Of a stretch of 64,000 nucleotides of DNA, positions 44,135 through 52,610 are shown one piece after another (within the stretch, counting starts at the first letter, position 1; each line of letters starts with the position of its first letter). A program made the position numbers and the translations under genes. The notes under the pieces are model-generated. The model was not told where the DNA came from, did not search any database, and worked only from the letters and a program-made list of their open reading frames with translations. Source of the stretch: Streptomyces viridiviolaceus (GTDB lineage: Bacteria > Actinomycetota > Actinomycetes > Streptomycetales > Streptomycetaceae); assembly GCF_014650995.1 (NCBI RefSeq), contig NZ_BMWA01000002.1, forward strand, positions 124,001 through 188,000. Reading direction: 5' to 3'.

Positions 44135-44193
44135 GGCGTCACCGGCGTCCGCCTCGATGGTGAAGTCCTCATCCGCCGGGCCAGGAGACGGAC

Positions 44194-44979
44194 ATGCGCG
44201 ACAGACCTCCCACCACTCTCCCCGAGGACCTGCTTCTGCTGCTCGCCCATCCGCGCAGCGGAGTGCTGAAACCGCCCCGGCACCTCGGCCGGGTCCTCGC
44301 CGGAGCGGTGCTCACCGAGTTGATGATCACCGGCGCGATCAGTGTGGACGACACCCGCATTCTCACGGTGCGCAAGGTGCGGCCCGCCGACCCGTTCGCC
44401 AACCGGGTGCTCAACCGGCTGCTCCGGACCAGGAAGGACGCCCGCTCCATGCGGCTGGAGCGGTGGGTGCACAGGGCGTCCGGCGACCGGATCGTCCAGG
44501 TGTATCTGGACGCCCTCACCGAGCGGGGAGTGGTGCGGCGCCATACCTGTTCCTTTGTCGGCCTGTTCGCGTCGACCACCTGGCGGGCGGCGGACCCGGG
44601 CGGGCGCGCCGAGCTCGTCGCGCGGATCGACCGCGCCGTACGGCCCAAGGCGCACGGGGCGGTGCCCGGACCGCCGGACGTGCGCGGCCCGCACCTGGCG
44701 GCCCTGGCCGGGGCGAGCCGGCTGAACCGCCGCCTGGACGCCGAGTGGCGGCGCCTGGGCATCCGGGCCCCGCTGCGGGACCTCACCCGCGCCACCCCGA
44801 TCGCCGAGGCCACCCGCAGGGTCGTCCGGGCCGACCGGCGCCGCGGTGGCGGCGGTGACTGGAACCCCGGCGAGTGGACCAGCCCCCTCTCGGGCAACGA
44901 GGGCTGGAGCGACGGCGGCGGGGGCGGAAGCGACGGGAGCGGAGGCGGTGGTGACGGCGGAGGCGGCGGTGGTGACTGA
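44194..44979 (+). CDS. GPP34 (GOLPH3/VPS74-like) family protein
   Basis: 261 residues. The start TLPEDLLLLLAHPRSGVLKP and VLAGAVLTELMITGAISV match the bacterial GPP34 family, relatives of the eukaryotic Golgi phosphoprotein that binds phosphatidylinositol-4-phosphate. The bacterial proteins are abundant in Streptomyces and have no assigned role. The last 40 residues are mostly Gly/Ser/Asp (GGGGGSDGSGGGGDGGGGGGD), an unusual low-complexity tail. It has the same type of repeated promoter site as the neighbouring lipoprotein and regulator genes. ATG 44194 has AGGAG upstream. Confidence 0.88.
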   Translation: MRDRPPTTLPEDLLLLLAHPRSGVLKPPRHLGRVLAGAVLTELMITGAISVDDTRILTVRKVRPADPFANRVLNRLLRTRKDARSMRLERWVHRASGDRIVQVYLDALTERGVVRRHTCSFVGLFASTTWRAADPGGRAELVARIDRAVRPKAHGAVPGPPDVRGPHLAALAGASRLNRRLDAEWRRLGIRAPLRDLTRATPIAEATRRVVRADRRRGGGGDWNPGEWTSPLSGNEGWSDGGGGGSDGSGGGGDGGGGGGD

Positions 44980-45000
44980 CGGGGGCCGGGTGCGCTGCGG

Positions 45001-46455
45001 TCAGGAGCCCGGGCGAAGTACCCAGCCCCTGGCGCTGCGGTCCAGGCCCAGCAGGCCGTCGGCGTACGGGTGGAGCGAGGGGTCAGGGCCGGGGGAGTCC
45101 TCGATGTGGAGGCGGTCGGGGACGTCGGCCTGCCACAGCGGGCGGCCCTCGGCGGTGAGGTCGTACGCGTACAGCGTCGCCTGCTCGCCGTCCGGCACCC
45201 ACGGCAGGACGTAGGCGACCGTGTCGGTGAGCACCGCCTGGACGTGCGCGGCGGGCAGCGGGATCCGCAGCGGGGCGTCGGCCAGTGCCGGTGTGTCGCC
45301 CCAGACCGTGAGGGCGCGCCCGGAGCCGTCCCTCTCCTCCACCACCGCGCCCATGACGCCGTCGGCGGTGCGGACGACGTGTTCGAGCTTCTGGCGTGCC
45401 CCATCCGCGGGCGCCGGCACCGGCTGGGTCCGTTCGATGCCGCGCGGGCCGGTGAACGCGAGCCCGCCCCGGTAGTGAACGAGCGCCCGGTTCCCGCCCA
45501 GCGGGTGGACCGACTGCACCCGGCCGGGCAGGCTGCCCCACCAGCGCCGTTCGCCGGTGGTCGTGTCCAGCGCCGTCACGGTGCCGTCCGCCGCCTGGAC
45601 GAGCAGCAGTTCCCCGGCCAGGAACACCGGCTCGGACACGGCCTTGCGGGGGTCTCCCAGACGGGTGCCGGTGTCCGTGCGCCACACCTCCCGGCCGCCG
45701 GTCGCCTCGTACGCGAAGACCTCCGACCCCAGCCGCCCGTAGACGCGGGTGCCGTCCTGCGCGTAGTCGGTGGTACGGGCACGGACCAGCCGCTCCCCGG
45801 TGGTCGTGGAGTGGATCTCGACGTGACGGTCCGCCACGGTCGACGAGCCGTTCACCCGCGGCTTCTTCGCGGTGCGCGTGGCCACGAGCACCTTGCCGTC
45901 CGGCGACAGCTCCACGTGCTCGGCGGAGTCGTAAGGACGCCACGTGCAGCGCAGCAGTTCCTCGCCCGCCCCCGACAGCAGCCGGAACTCCGAGCGGCGG
46001 TCCTCCCCGTGCTGGTGATGGGCAGCCACCACCAGCGGCCCGCCGTCGCCCGCGGGGGCGGAGAGCGTGACGAGCGCCTCCACGGGACGGAACGCCTCCC
46101 CCAGCGGGGTGCGCCAGCGCCGCGCGACGCCGTCGCCCTCCAGCCGGCCGGACACGAGGTCGCCCTCGGGGTCCACCCGGTACACGACCGGCGCCCCGCC
46201 ACCGGCGGCGGCCGGCAGCACCAGGGACGGCCCGCCGGGCAGCGGCGCGACCGACCGGGGCCGCTCCCGCAGCCCCGGTGCCGCCGGTGCGGGCAGGCCG
46301 GTGCGGACGGCGGGCACGTCCACCGCGGCGGCGCCGCCGCAATCGAGTGCCGCCGCGGGTGGCTTCTGAGTCGTACATCCGGTCAGGGCGACCAGCAGGC
46401 CGGCCGAGGCCGTCGCCACCCACCGAAGGCGGCCCCCGCGCGTCCGTGCCTCCAC
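45001..46455 (-). CDS. Lipoprotein with PQQ-like beta-propeller
   Basis: 484 residues from GTG 46455. A signal peptide runs from RTRGGRLRW through the hydrophobic VATASAGLLVALTG to a lipobox cysteine (LTGC), so it should be anchored outside the membrane. An ATG at 46488 would add 11 acidic residues and is less likely. The body shows repeated blades such as GSEVFAYEATGGREVWRTDTG and GTVTALDTTTGERRWWG, i.e. an eight-bladed quinoprotein-like propeller without visible PQQ ligands. Likely a binding or scaffold protein. It is divergent from the 46774 lipoprotein gene, and the shared intergenic region carries Site B. Confidence 0.82.
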   Translation of the reverse strand: MEARTRGGRLRWVATASAGLLVALTGCTTQKPPAAALDCGGAAAVDVPAVRTGLPAPAAPGLRERPRSVAPLPGGPSLVLPAAAGGGAPVVYRVDPEGDLVSGRLEGDGVARRWRTPLGEAFRPVEALVTLSAPAGDGGPLVVAAHHQHGEDRRSEFRLLSGAGEELLRCTWRPYDSAEHVELSPDGKVLVATRTAKKPRVNGSSTVADRHVEIHSTTTGERLVRARTTDYAQDGTRVYGRLGSEVFAYEATGGREVWRTDTGTRLGDPRKAVSEPVFLAGELLLVQAADGTVTALDTTTGERRWWGSLPGRVQSVHPLGGNRALVHYRGGLAFTGPRGIERTQPVPAPADGARQKLEHVVRTADGVMGAVVEERDGSGRALTVWGDTPALADAPLRIPLPAAHVQAVLTDTVAYVLPWVPDGEQATLYAYDLTAEGRPLWQADVPDRLHIEDSPGPDPSLHPYADGLLGLDRSARGWVLRPGS

Positions 46456-46597
46456 GACATCCCCCACGTCCACGAAGTCCCCCGTCATCTCGAGTCGTCT
46501 CCCACGGCACCGCACGGCCGGCTCGTCCCGGACCCGGCCATGGCGACCCCGCCCCCGCAGCATGGCCGAGGACACCGACGGTGAGCTGGGATCGGGG

Positions 46598-46630
46598 GTC
46601 CCAGCAGGTTCCCAGGTGTTTTCCAGCCAC
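46598..46630. promoter_or_regulatory. Site B: three 11-bp direct repeats between two lipoprotein genes
   Basis: The 11-mers GTCCCAGCAGG, TTCCCAGGTGT and TTTCCAGCCAC follow each other without a gap, with the CCAG cores ending at 46604, 46615 and 46626. The exact 11-bp period puts all copies on one face of the helix, as in SARP binding sites. It lies in the divergent promoter region of the genes starting at 46455 and 46774. Confidence 0.65.
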
Positions 46631-46773
46631 CGGTGGGACGGTCGGTGCGAAGGCGGCCGGTGCCGTACGAGAGTGACGCCCCGTCACCCCGGGTGGCGGG
46701 CCTCTCGAGCACCGCCGCCCACGTATTGATCCGACCGGCGGCGGACCGCCGGTCCTCGGGGGGAGCCCTTTCC

Positions 46774-47418
46774 ATGCGCGTGAAGCGTCCCATTGCCCTT
46801 ACGGCGGCCGTGCTCGGCCTCGTTCTTCTGAGCGGGTGCCGGACCGACGACGTCGAGGGCGTTCCCGTCGCCCCGTCCGGCTCCGCGTCCGGCGCGGAGT
46901 CGACCGCGAGCGCCGAGCCCGCGGAGGAGACCGAGGGAACCGACCCGACCGCCGACGCGGCCGGGCGGCGCGTGGTCGACGCGGCGACGGCGGGCGGCCT
47001 GTCCAAGAGGACCGGCCACGGTGCGCCGATCGACGTGGTCATCGACCCGGGCGAGATGCGCGACGGCATGAACCTGGTGATGAACAACTACGCGCTCGCG
47101 GGCGGGGACCCCGTCCTCGTCGTCGCGGTCGACAACGTGCCGGAGGGGACCACCGAGCGCCGCGAGCACCTCTGGCGGGGCATGCTCGAGCACATCAAGT
47201 GGGACTACGACCTGGGGCAGCCCGAGGCCCAGCCGGTCGAGGACGCCGGCCCGCTGGGCGGCTCCGTCGAGTGCATGCTGGCCTCGCTCGCCGAGGACGG
47301 CGACGTCGTCTGCGGCTGGGCCGACGACACCACCGCCGGCGTGGCCCACTTCCCGAACAGCACACTGTCCGAGGCCGCCGAACTGTTCGTCGCCATGCGG
47401 GCCGACCTGGAGAAGTGA
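46774..47418 (+). CDS. Small lipoprotein of unknown function
   Basis: 214 residues. A signal peptide with lipobox LLSGC (cysteine 22) is followed by a Ser/Ala/Glu/Thr linker to about residue 70 and a folded domain: VDVVIDPGEMRDGMNLVMNN, VDNVPEGTTERREHLWRGML, and a cysteine pair (GGSVECMLAS and DVVCGWADDTTAGVAHFP) that may form a disulfide. The domain resembles conserved actinobacterial hypothetical lipoproteins; I cannot name a family. GGGGGAG before ATG 46774. It shares Site B with the divergent propeller lipoprotein, suggesting joint control by the regulator at 47833. Confidence 0.8.
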   Translation: MRVKRPIALTAAVLGLVLLSGCRTDDVEGVPVAPSGSASGAESTASAEPAEETEGTDPTADAAGRRVVDAATAGGLSKRTGHGAPIDVVIDPGEMRDGMNLVMNNYALAGGDPVLVVAVDNVPEGTTERREHLWRGMLEHIKWDYDLGQPEAQPVEDAGPLGGSVECMLASLAEDGDVVCGWADDTTAGVAHFPNSTLSEAAELFVAMRADLEK

Positions 47419-47551
47419 GCCCGCGCTTCCCGATGCCGCCCCCCCGCGCGGCGCCCGGAAGCCCGTTGAGTCAGCGGCGCCGCGCCCCGAGCTTCCCCCC
47501 TAGGGCTCGAGGTGCGGCGCCGCGCCGTGCATCCGAGGATGCGGGCCGGCT

Positions 47552-47637
47552 CTGGGAGAACGCTGGAAGACAGCCCCGGAAACGGAGGGTCCTGTTCCCA
47601 GCAGGTTCCCAACGATTCCCGAGCCGCGCCTTCCAGC
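47552..47637. promoter_or_regulatory. Site C: two sets of 11-bp-spaced repeats upstream of the AfsR-like regulator
   Basis: First set: CTGGGA (47552) and CTGGAA (47563), 11 bp apart. Second set in the opposite orientation: TTCCCAG (47595), TTCCCAA (47606) and TTCCCGA (47617), each 11 bp apart, with another TTCCAG at 47631. It lies 196-281 bp before the regulator start, as expected for autoregulation. The remaining gap (47419-47832) has no other coding signal. Confidence 0.65.
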
Positions 47638-47832
47638 GGCCCCGTCCGTCGTGGACCTCCACCGGTCGCTCGCTGGACCGCAGTTGCCGCCCGCCATCAC
47701 CCTCCCCGCCGCGCGCGAGCCCGAACAGGGGGGAACCACCGTCCCATCTCCGTGCGTGTCCGGATAGCGACGCCGTTTCGGACGTATACGACTGGTCTGG
47801 CACGCTTGCCTGGCATGAGAGGGGGTGGGGGC

Positions 47833-50730
47833 ATGTCAGAAGGGCTCCGCATCGGTGTTCTTGGTCCCATGACGGCCACGGTGGACGGCCGGGAAGTGGC
47901 ACTCGGCGGACCGCGGCAGCGTGCGGTGCTCGCCGTGCTGGTGGCCGCCCGGGGCCGGCTGGTCACCCAGGAGGCGCTGATCGCCCAGGCCTGGGACGAG
48001 CGGCGCCCCCCTTCCCCGGCCACCCTGCACTCGTACGTCGCCGCGCTGCGCAGGGCCCTGGAGCCCGGCCGGGAGGCCGGCCAGACCGCGGGCGTCCTCG
48101 TCCGCGAGCGCCTCGGCTACGCCCTGCGGATCAGCCGGCACGCCCTGGACGCGGAGCGCTTCACCGTGCTGGCGGCGCGCGGCGAGGAACTGCTGCGCGG
48201 CGGTGACCCCGAGCGGGCCGCCACCGTGCTGGGCGAGGCCCTGGCCCTGTGGCGGGGACCGGCGTACGCCGAGTTCGAGGAGCACGCCTTCGCCGCGCCC
48301 GAGACCGCCCGGCTGCACGGCCTGCGCCTGTCCGCCCAGGAGGACCTGTTCGCCGCGGAACTCGCCCGCGGACGGCACGCCGCGGTGATCGGCGACCTGG
48401 AGAAGCACACCGCCGAGGAGCCGTTGAGCGAGCGCGGCTGGGAACTGCTCACCCTGGCCCTGTACCGGTCGGGCCGCCAGGCCGACGCGCTGGCGGCGCT
48501 GCGCACCGCCCGCCGCATGCTCGCCGAGGAACTGGGCATCGACCCCGGCCCGTCGCTGCGCCGGCTGGAGGCGGCGGTGCTGGCCCAGGACGAGACCGCC
48601 GCGCCGCCCGTGCCCGCCACCGACGTCGACCTCGCGTACGGCGCCGCCGCGGCCGGGGCCCCGCGGGGGCGGAACCTGCCGTTCGCGTTGACCGGACTCG
48701 TCGGGCGCGAGGAGGAGCGCGAGCGCGTCGCGCTGCTGCTGCAGGAGCACCGGCTGGTGACGCTGACCGGCCCGGGCGGCATCGGCAAGACCCGGCTGAT
48801 GCTGGAGGTGGCGCATGCCCGCACCGACGAGGACGGGCCCTGGCTGGTGGAGCTGGCGGACCTGGAGGAACCCGAGCCGCAGCTGGTCGCCGTGAGCATC
48901 GCCGACGCGCTCGGCATCCGTGACGGGGCGAGCGCGGCCCGCCTCGCGGAGGTGCTGGGCGAGCGCAGGACGCTGCTGGTCCTGGACAACTGCGAGCATC
49001 TGCTCCAGGCCGCGGCCGGGATCGTCGCGCAGTTGCTCTCCCGCTGCGGCGGGCTGCGCGTGCTCGTCACCAGCCGCGAGCCGCTGGGCATCACCGGGGA
49101 GGCGGTCTACGAGGTGCCGCCGCTGACCGCGGGGGCGGGCGGCGAGCTCTTCCTCGCCAGGGCCCGCGCCGTCGCGCCGAGCTGGGTGCCCGGGGAGAGC
49201 GACGCGGAGGTGGCCGAGCGGATCTGCCACGAGCTGGACGGGCTGCCGCTGGCCATCGAACTGGCCGCCGCGCAGTGCCGCATGCTGTCGCTCGAGCAGA
49301 TATCCACGGCCCTGAACGACCGGTTCTCCGTGCTGGTCGGCGGGCCGGGAACCGGACCGGCGCGGCACCGGGCGCTGCGGGCCGCGATGGAGTGGAGCTA
49401 CCGGATGCTGGAGCGTCCGGAGCGGGAGACGTTCCACCGCCTCAGCGTGTTCGCGGGCTCCTTCGACCTGGACGCCGCCACCGCGATCTGCGGCAGGCCG
49501 GTCCTCGCCGAACTGGCCGCCCTGGTCCGCAAGTCGCTGGTCACCGCCGAGACCGGCACCACCCCGCGCCGCTACCGCATGCTGGAGACGCTCAAGGAGT
49601 ACGGCCGCAAGCAGGCCGACCCCGCCGAACTCGCCGCCGCCCAGGCCGCGCACCGGTCCTGGGTGCTGGCCCGCGCTGCCGGCGCCGCACGCTGGATGGA
49701 GGGCCCGCACGCCGCCCGTGCCACCGAGCAGACCACGCGCGACCAGCCGGAGATCCGGGTGGCGTTCACCTCGGCGCTGCTGGCCCGCGACGGCGCGTAC
49801 GCGCTCCAGCTCGGTGGCGCGCTGATGCGGTTCTGGTACCGCAGCGGCCATGTCGCCGAGGGACTCGGCTGGCTGAGCGCCGCCCTCGAACTCACCCCGG
49901 AGGGCATGCCGGGCCCGCGGGCGCGCGCCCTGATCGCGACGAGCGCGCTCAACTACCTCAAGGGCGACTTCGCCACCGCCGCGCGGGCCGCCACGGACGC
50001 CGCCCGGCACGCCCGCGACGCGGGCGATACGGTGATCGAGGCCCAGGGACTGTCGTACCGGGCGCTGTTCGAGGGGATGGGCGGCACGCCGGGCACCGCG
50101 CGGCGGGCCGAGGCGGCGGTCGAGCTGGCGCGGATCTCGGGAGAGCCCTGGCTGGAGGCCGAGGCCCTCATGGTGCTCGGCATGCTGCTGCGCATCGACG
50201 GGGAGGGCGAGCGGGCCCGCGAGGTGCTGACCCACTCCATCACCCTGGCCGTCGCGTGCGGGCACCGCTTCGTGCAGGCCTCGTCGTCCTGGCTGGTCAT
50301 GAAGAGCGACCTCGACCTGGGCCGGGCCGAGCAGGCGCTCACGACGGGTCTGGCGACCCTGCGGGACCTGGAGGAGGACCAGGACGTCACCGGCTGGCTG
50401 GTGATCGCCCACACGACCGCCGCCGCCCTGGCGCTGACCGGGCACGCCGAGGAAGGGGCCGTGCTGCTGGGGGTCGTGGAGGAACGCGGTGCGCGCGTGG
50501 GCTTCTCGCCGATGCTCATGGACCCGGTCGACGGCGCCCGGCAGAGCGCCCAGGTCCGCGCGGCGCTGGAGCCGGGCGACCTGGCCCGCTGTAGGGACAG
50601 GGGAGGACGGATGTCGCCGGGCGAGGTGACCGGGCTGCTCACCGGATTGGCGGCCGGCCGGGGGGAGTACGACGCCGCGGGCGCGGACCGCTGGCCCCAC
50701 CGGGACAGCTCGTCACCCGCCGACCTGTAG
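47833..50730 (+). CDS. AfsR/SARP-type regulator with BTAD, NB-ARC ATPase and TPR domains
   Basis: 965 residues. An OmpR-like winged helix occupies about 5-95 (LRIGVLGPMTATVDG and GPRQRAVLAVLVAARGRLVT) and a BTAD domain about 98-245 (DAERFTVLAARGEELLRGGD, ending ELGIDPGPSLRRLEA). An NB-ARC/AAA ATPase follows at about 285-525 with Walker A GPGGIGKTR (near 313-321), LLVLDNCEHLL and VLVTSREPLG. The C-terminal 400 residues are TPR-like helices. Such proteins are ATP-dependent transcription activators, often of secondary metabolism. Start ATG 47833 after AGGGGGTGGGGG. No biosynthetic enzymes lie beside it; the likely targets are the flanking surface-protein genes sharing its repeats. Confidence 0.92.
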   Translation: MSEGLRIGVLGPMTATVDGREVALGGPRQRAVLAVLVAARGRLVTQEALIAQAWDERRPPSPATLHSYVAALRRALEPGREAGQTAGVLVRERLGYALRISRHALDAERFTVLAARGEELLRGGDPERAATVLGEALALWRGPAYAEFEEHAFAAPETARLHGLRLSAQEDLFAAELARGRHAAVIGDLEKHTAEEPLSERGWELLTLALYRSGRQADALAALRTARRMLAEELGIDPGPSLRRLEAAVLAQDETAAPPVPATDVDLAYGAAAAGAPRGRNLPFALTGLVGREEERERVALLLQEHRLVTLTGPGGIGKTRLMLEVAHARTDEDGPWLVELADLEEPEPQLVAVSIADALGIRDGASAARLAEVLGERRTLLVLDNCEHLLQAAAGIVAQLLSRCGGLRVLVTSREPLGITGEAVYEVPPLTAGAGGELFLARARAVAPSWVPGESDAEVAERICHELDGLPLAIELAAAQCRMLSLEQISTALNDRFSVLVGGPGTGPARHRALRAAMEWSYRMLERPERETFHRLSVFAGSFDLDAATAICGRPVLAELAALVRKSLVTAETGTTPRRYRMLETLKEYGRKQADPAELAAAQAAHRSWVLARAAGAARWMEGPHAARATEQTTRDQPEIRVAFTSALLARDGAYALQLGGALMRFWYRSGHVAEGLGWLSAALELTPEGMPGPRARALIATSALNYLKGDFATAARAATDAARHARDAGDTVIEAQGLSYRALFEGMGGTPGTARRAEAAVELARISGEPWLEAEALMVLGMLLRIDGEGERAREVLTHSITLAVACGHRFVQASSSWLVMKSDLDLGRAEQALTTGLATLRDLEEDQDVTGWLVIAHTTAAALALTGHAEEGAVLLGVVEERGARVGFSPMLMDPVDGARQSAQVRAALEPGDLARCRDRGGRMSPGEVTGLLTGLAAGRGEYDAAGADRWPHRDSSSPADL

Positions 50731-50807
50731 CGATGCGCCCGTCGCCGGCCGGCGACGGCAACACGGTGGCCCGTACGGAGCGGGCCGCTGACATGGGGGG
50801 AAACACA

Positions 50808-51998
50808 ATGGAGTCGAGCACGCACCGGGGCGAGGGCGAGCGTGAGGGCGTCGGCGACGGGGACGGCGGCGGCGGATCGCCGCCCCTGCCGCACGGCACG
50901 GGTACGGCGTTCGCGCACCCGCTCACCCGTCGCGCCTGGGCTCGCTCACGGTTCCTGCACTACGCGCGTCACCTCGGCTGGTACGCGCTGCTGACGGTCG
51001 TCCTGGCGCTGTTGCAGGTGACGACCGGCCTCTGGCCGCTGACGCTGGGGCTGGCCGTCTCCACGGTGCTCATCGTGGTGCCCGGTCACTGGTGGAACTG
51101 CCGCCACGCGTCCGCCAACGCACGCCGCGCGCGTCTGATCCTGGAGCACTACCCGTGGCAGCCCTGCCTCGTGGAGGCCCTGCCCGAGGGGAACGGGGCG
51201 GCCGAGGTGGACGAAGCGGCGGAGAACGACGGGGCCGCAGAGGGGGACGGGTGGCCCACGTTCCGGCTGACGGACCCGGCGGTCCCCGGGCGGACCTGGC
51301 GGCACGGCGTGCCCGGCCCGGGCCGGGAGGGCTCGTCGATCCGGGCCCTGGTCCATCCGCGGGCCCTGGTCGCCGCGGTCGGCTCCGCCGGCCCCGTCCC
51401 GGCGTGGTTTGCGGGAGACCCGCGCTTCGGGGGCGTGCTGTCTCCCCCCGGCGGAGGGCAGCCGGTCCTGCTGCGGGCGCGGGGCGGGCGTGGGCTGAAG
51501 GGGCACGACCGGCAGGCGCCGCTGGAGCGCGACGTGCTGGCGATACGCGCCGGTCTGCTTCAGTACCGCGATCTGCCCAAGAGGCACCCGGTGCGCCAGG
51601 AGTGGGAGGCGCAAGAGGCGGTCGCCGTCATGCGCGGTACGCCGCAGGCGGCCCCGCCCGGACCGTCGACGCCGCCCACGGCGACGGCACTTCAGCGCAG
51701 TTCCGGGCTCCGGATCGCCGTGCGGGCCCTCCTCGGCGCGGTGGGCGCCGTGTGCCTGGCGCTGGGGGTGGGACTGCTGGTCGGCGCGGCGCTCCCGGAC
51801 AGCGGAGGGATCGGCATGCGGCTGATGCTGGCCGGCTCCGCCCTGGTGGCGCTGTCCGTGGCGCTCCTGTGCCTGGTGGGCGCGCGTGCCGCGGGCTCCG
51901 TGGGCCGGAGGGCACGGTGGGCCTGGGCCTGGCCCGTGAGCACCACGCTGTTCACGGCCGGTGTGCTGGCCTCCTGGCTGGGCGGTCTGCTGGACTGA
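50808..51998 (+). CDS. Multi-pass membrane protein of unknown function
   Basis: 396 residues from ATG 50808 (GGGGGGA upstream; ATG 50793 also in frame). Two hydrophobic helices lie around residues 55-95 (WYALLTVVLALLQVTTGLWPL, then LGLAVSTVLIVVPG). A soluble loop of about 200 residues includes an acidic insertion (EVDEAAENDGAAEGDG). Three further helices occur near the C-terminus (from RIAVRALLGAVGAVCLALGVG on). I know no family for it. It follows the regulator gene after 77 bp on the same strand without its own repeated site, so it is probably co-transcribed with it. Confidence 0.75.
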   Translation: MESSTHRGEGEREGVGDGDGGGGSPPLPHGTGTAFAHPLTRRAWARSRFLHYARHLGWYALLTVVLALLQVTTGLWPLTLGLAVSTVLIVVPGHWWNCRHASANARRARLILEHYPWQPCLVEALPEGNGAAEVDEAAENDGAAEGDGWPTFRLTDPAVPGRTWRHGVPGPGREGSSIRALVHPRALVAAVGSAGPVPAWFAGDPRFGGVLSPPGGGQPVLLRARGGRGLKGHDRQAPLERDVLAIRAGLLQYRDLPKRHPVRQEWEAQEAVAVMRGTPQAAPPGPSTPPTATALQRSSGLRIAVRALLGAVGAVCLALGVGLLVGAALPDSGGIGMRLMLAGSALVALSVALLCLVGARAAGSVGRRARWAWAWPVSTTLFTAGVLASWLGGLLD

Positions 51999-52028
51999 CC
52001 ACCGCCTGGGGGCCGGCACCCGCGGATG

Positions 52029-52068
52029 CTGGGAGACGACTGGAAAAGGGGTTGCAGCCCGGTCCCAG
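52029..52068. promoter_or_regulatory. Site D: 11-bp-spaced CTGGGA/CTGGAA repeats upstream of a small membrane protein gene
   Basis: CTGGGA (52029-52034) and CTGGAA (52040-52045) are 11 bp apart, the same pair as at 47552/47563. A TCCCAG in the other orientation stands at 52063-52068. The site begins 30 bp after the previous stop and ends 95 bp before the next start. Confidence 0.6.
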
Positions 52069-52163
52069 AGCCGACGCGCACGATGTCCGTCACGGAAGTC
52101 CACGGGGGGCCCGGAGGCCGCGCACGTGGTCGTATCAGGGGGCCCGGATCAGCAGGGGGAGCA

Positions 52164-52541
52164 GTGACCGACAGGAAGAAGACGATCTACACGATCCTGT
52201 GCGTCGCGATCATTCCATTGGTCGTCGGCCTCGACGTCAGATCGTCCACGACGGTGGACGGGGAGATCACGTCCTACACCTACTTCAGCGTGCCGGCCCT
52301 GCTCGCCGGGATCATCGGAATCGGCTGCCTGATCAGGCTGTACAGCGCGGCCCGCTTCACTTCCCGGGCGGACGGCTCGGGGGCGAACGCCTCTCGTCCG
52401 AACCGGAACGTGATCCTGCTGCTGGCGCTGCTCGCGGTCGTGTCCGTCTTCCAACTGGTCCGCGGGTCCGGGGTGGTGCCCAGCGTGACGGAATGCACCG
52501 CCGAGTACAGCTTCGACCTGTGCATCCCGGTCACCGACTGA
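52164..52541 (+). CDS. Small membrane protein with three predicted helices
   Basis: 125 residues. The helices are about 8-24 (IYTILCVAIIPLVVGLD), 40-60 (FSVPALLAGIIGIGCLIRLY) and 80-97 (VILLLALLAVVSVFQLV), followed by a short tail with two cysteines (TECTAEYSFDLCIPV) likely outside the cell. No family recognised. GTG 52164 has AGGGGGAG upstream; longer starts up to 52026 run through Site D and are unlikely. Its promoter carries Site D, which makes it a candidate member of the AfsR-like regulon. Confidence 0.75.
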   Translation: MTDRKKTIYTILCVAIIPLVVGLDVRSSTTVDGEITSYTYFSVPALLAGIIGIGCLIRLYSAARFTSRADGSGANASRPNRNVILLLALLAVVSVFQLVRGSGVVPSVTECTAEYSFDLCIPVTD

Positions 52542-52610
52542 GTCCTGGCCGCGGGGCCGACCTGCCCTGCTCGTGACGGCTTGCATCGCCGTTGTCCTCC
52601 CGCGTACCCG

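Noticed and set aside
47836..50700. Minus-strand frame of 954 codons opposite the AfsR-like gene
   Set aside because: Peptide of low complexity with no domain; the other strand encodes a complete SARP/NB-ARC/TPR protein.
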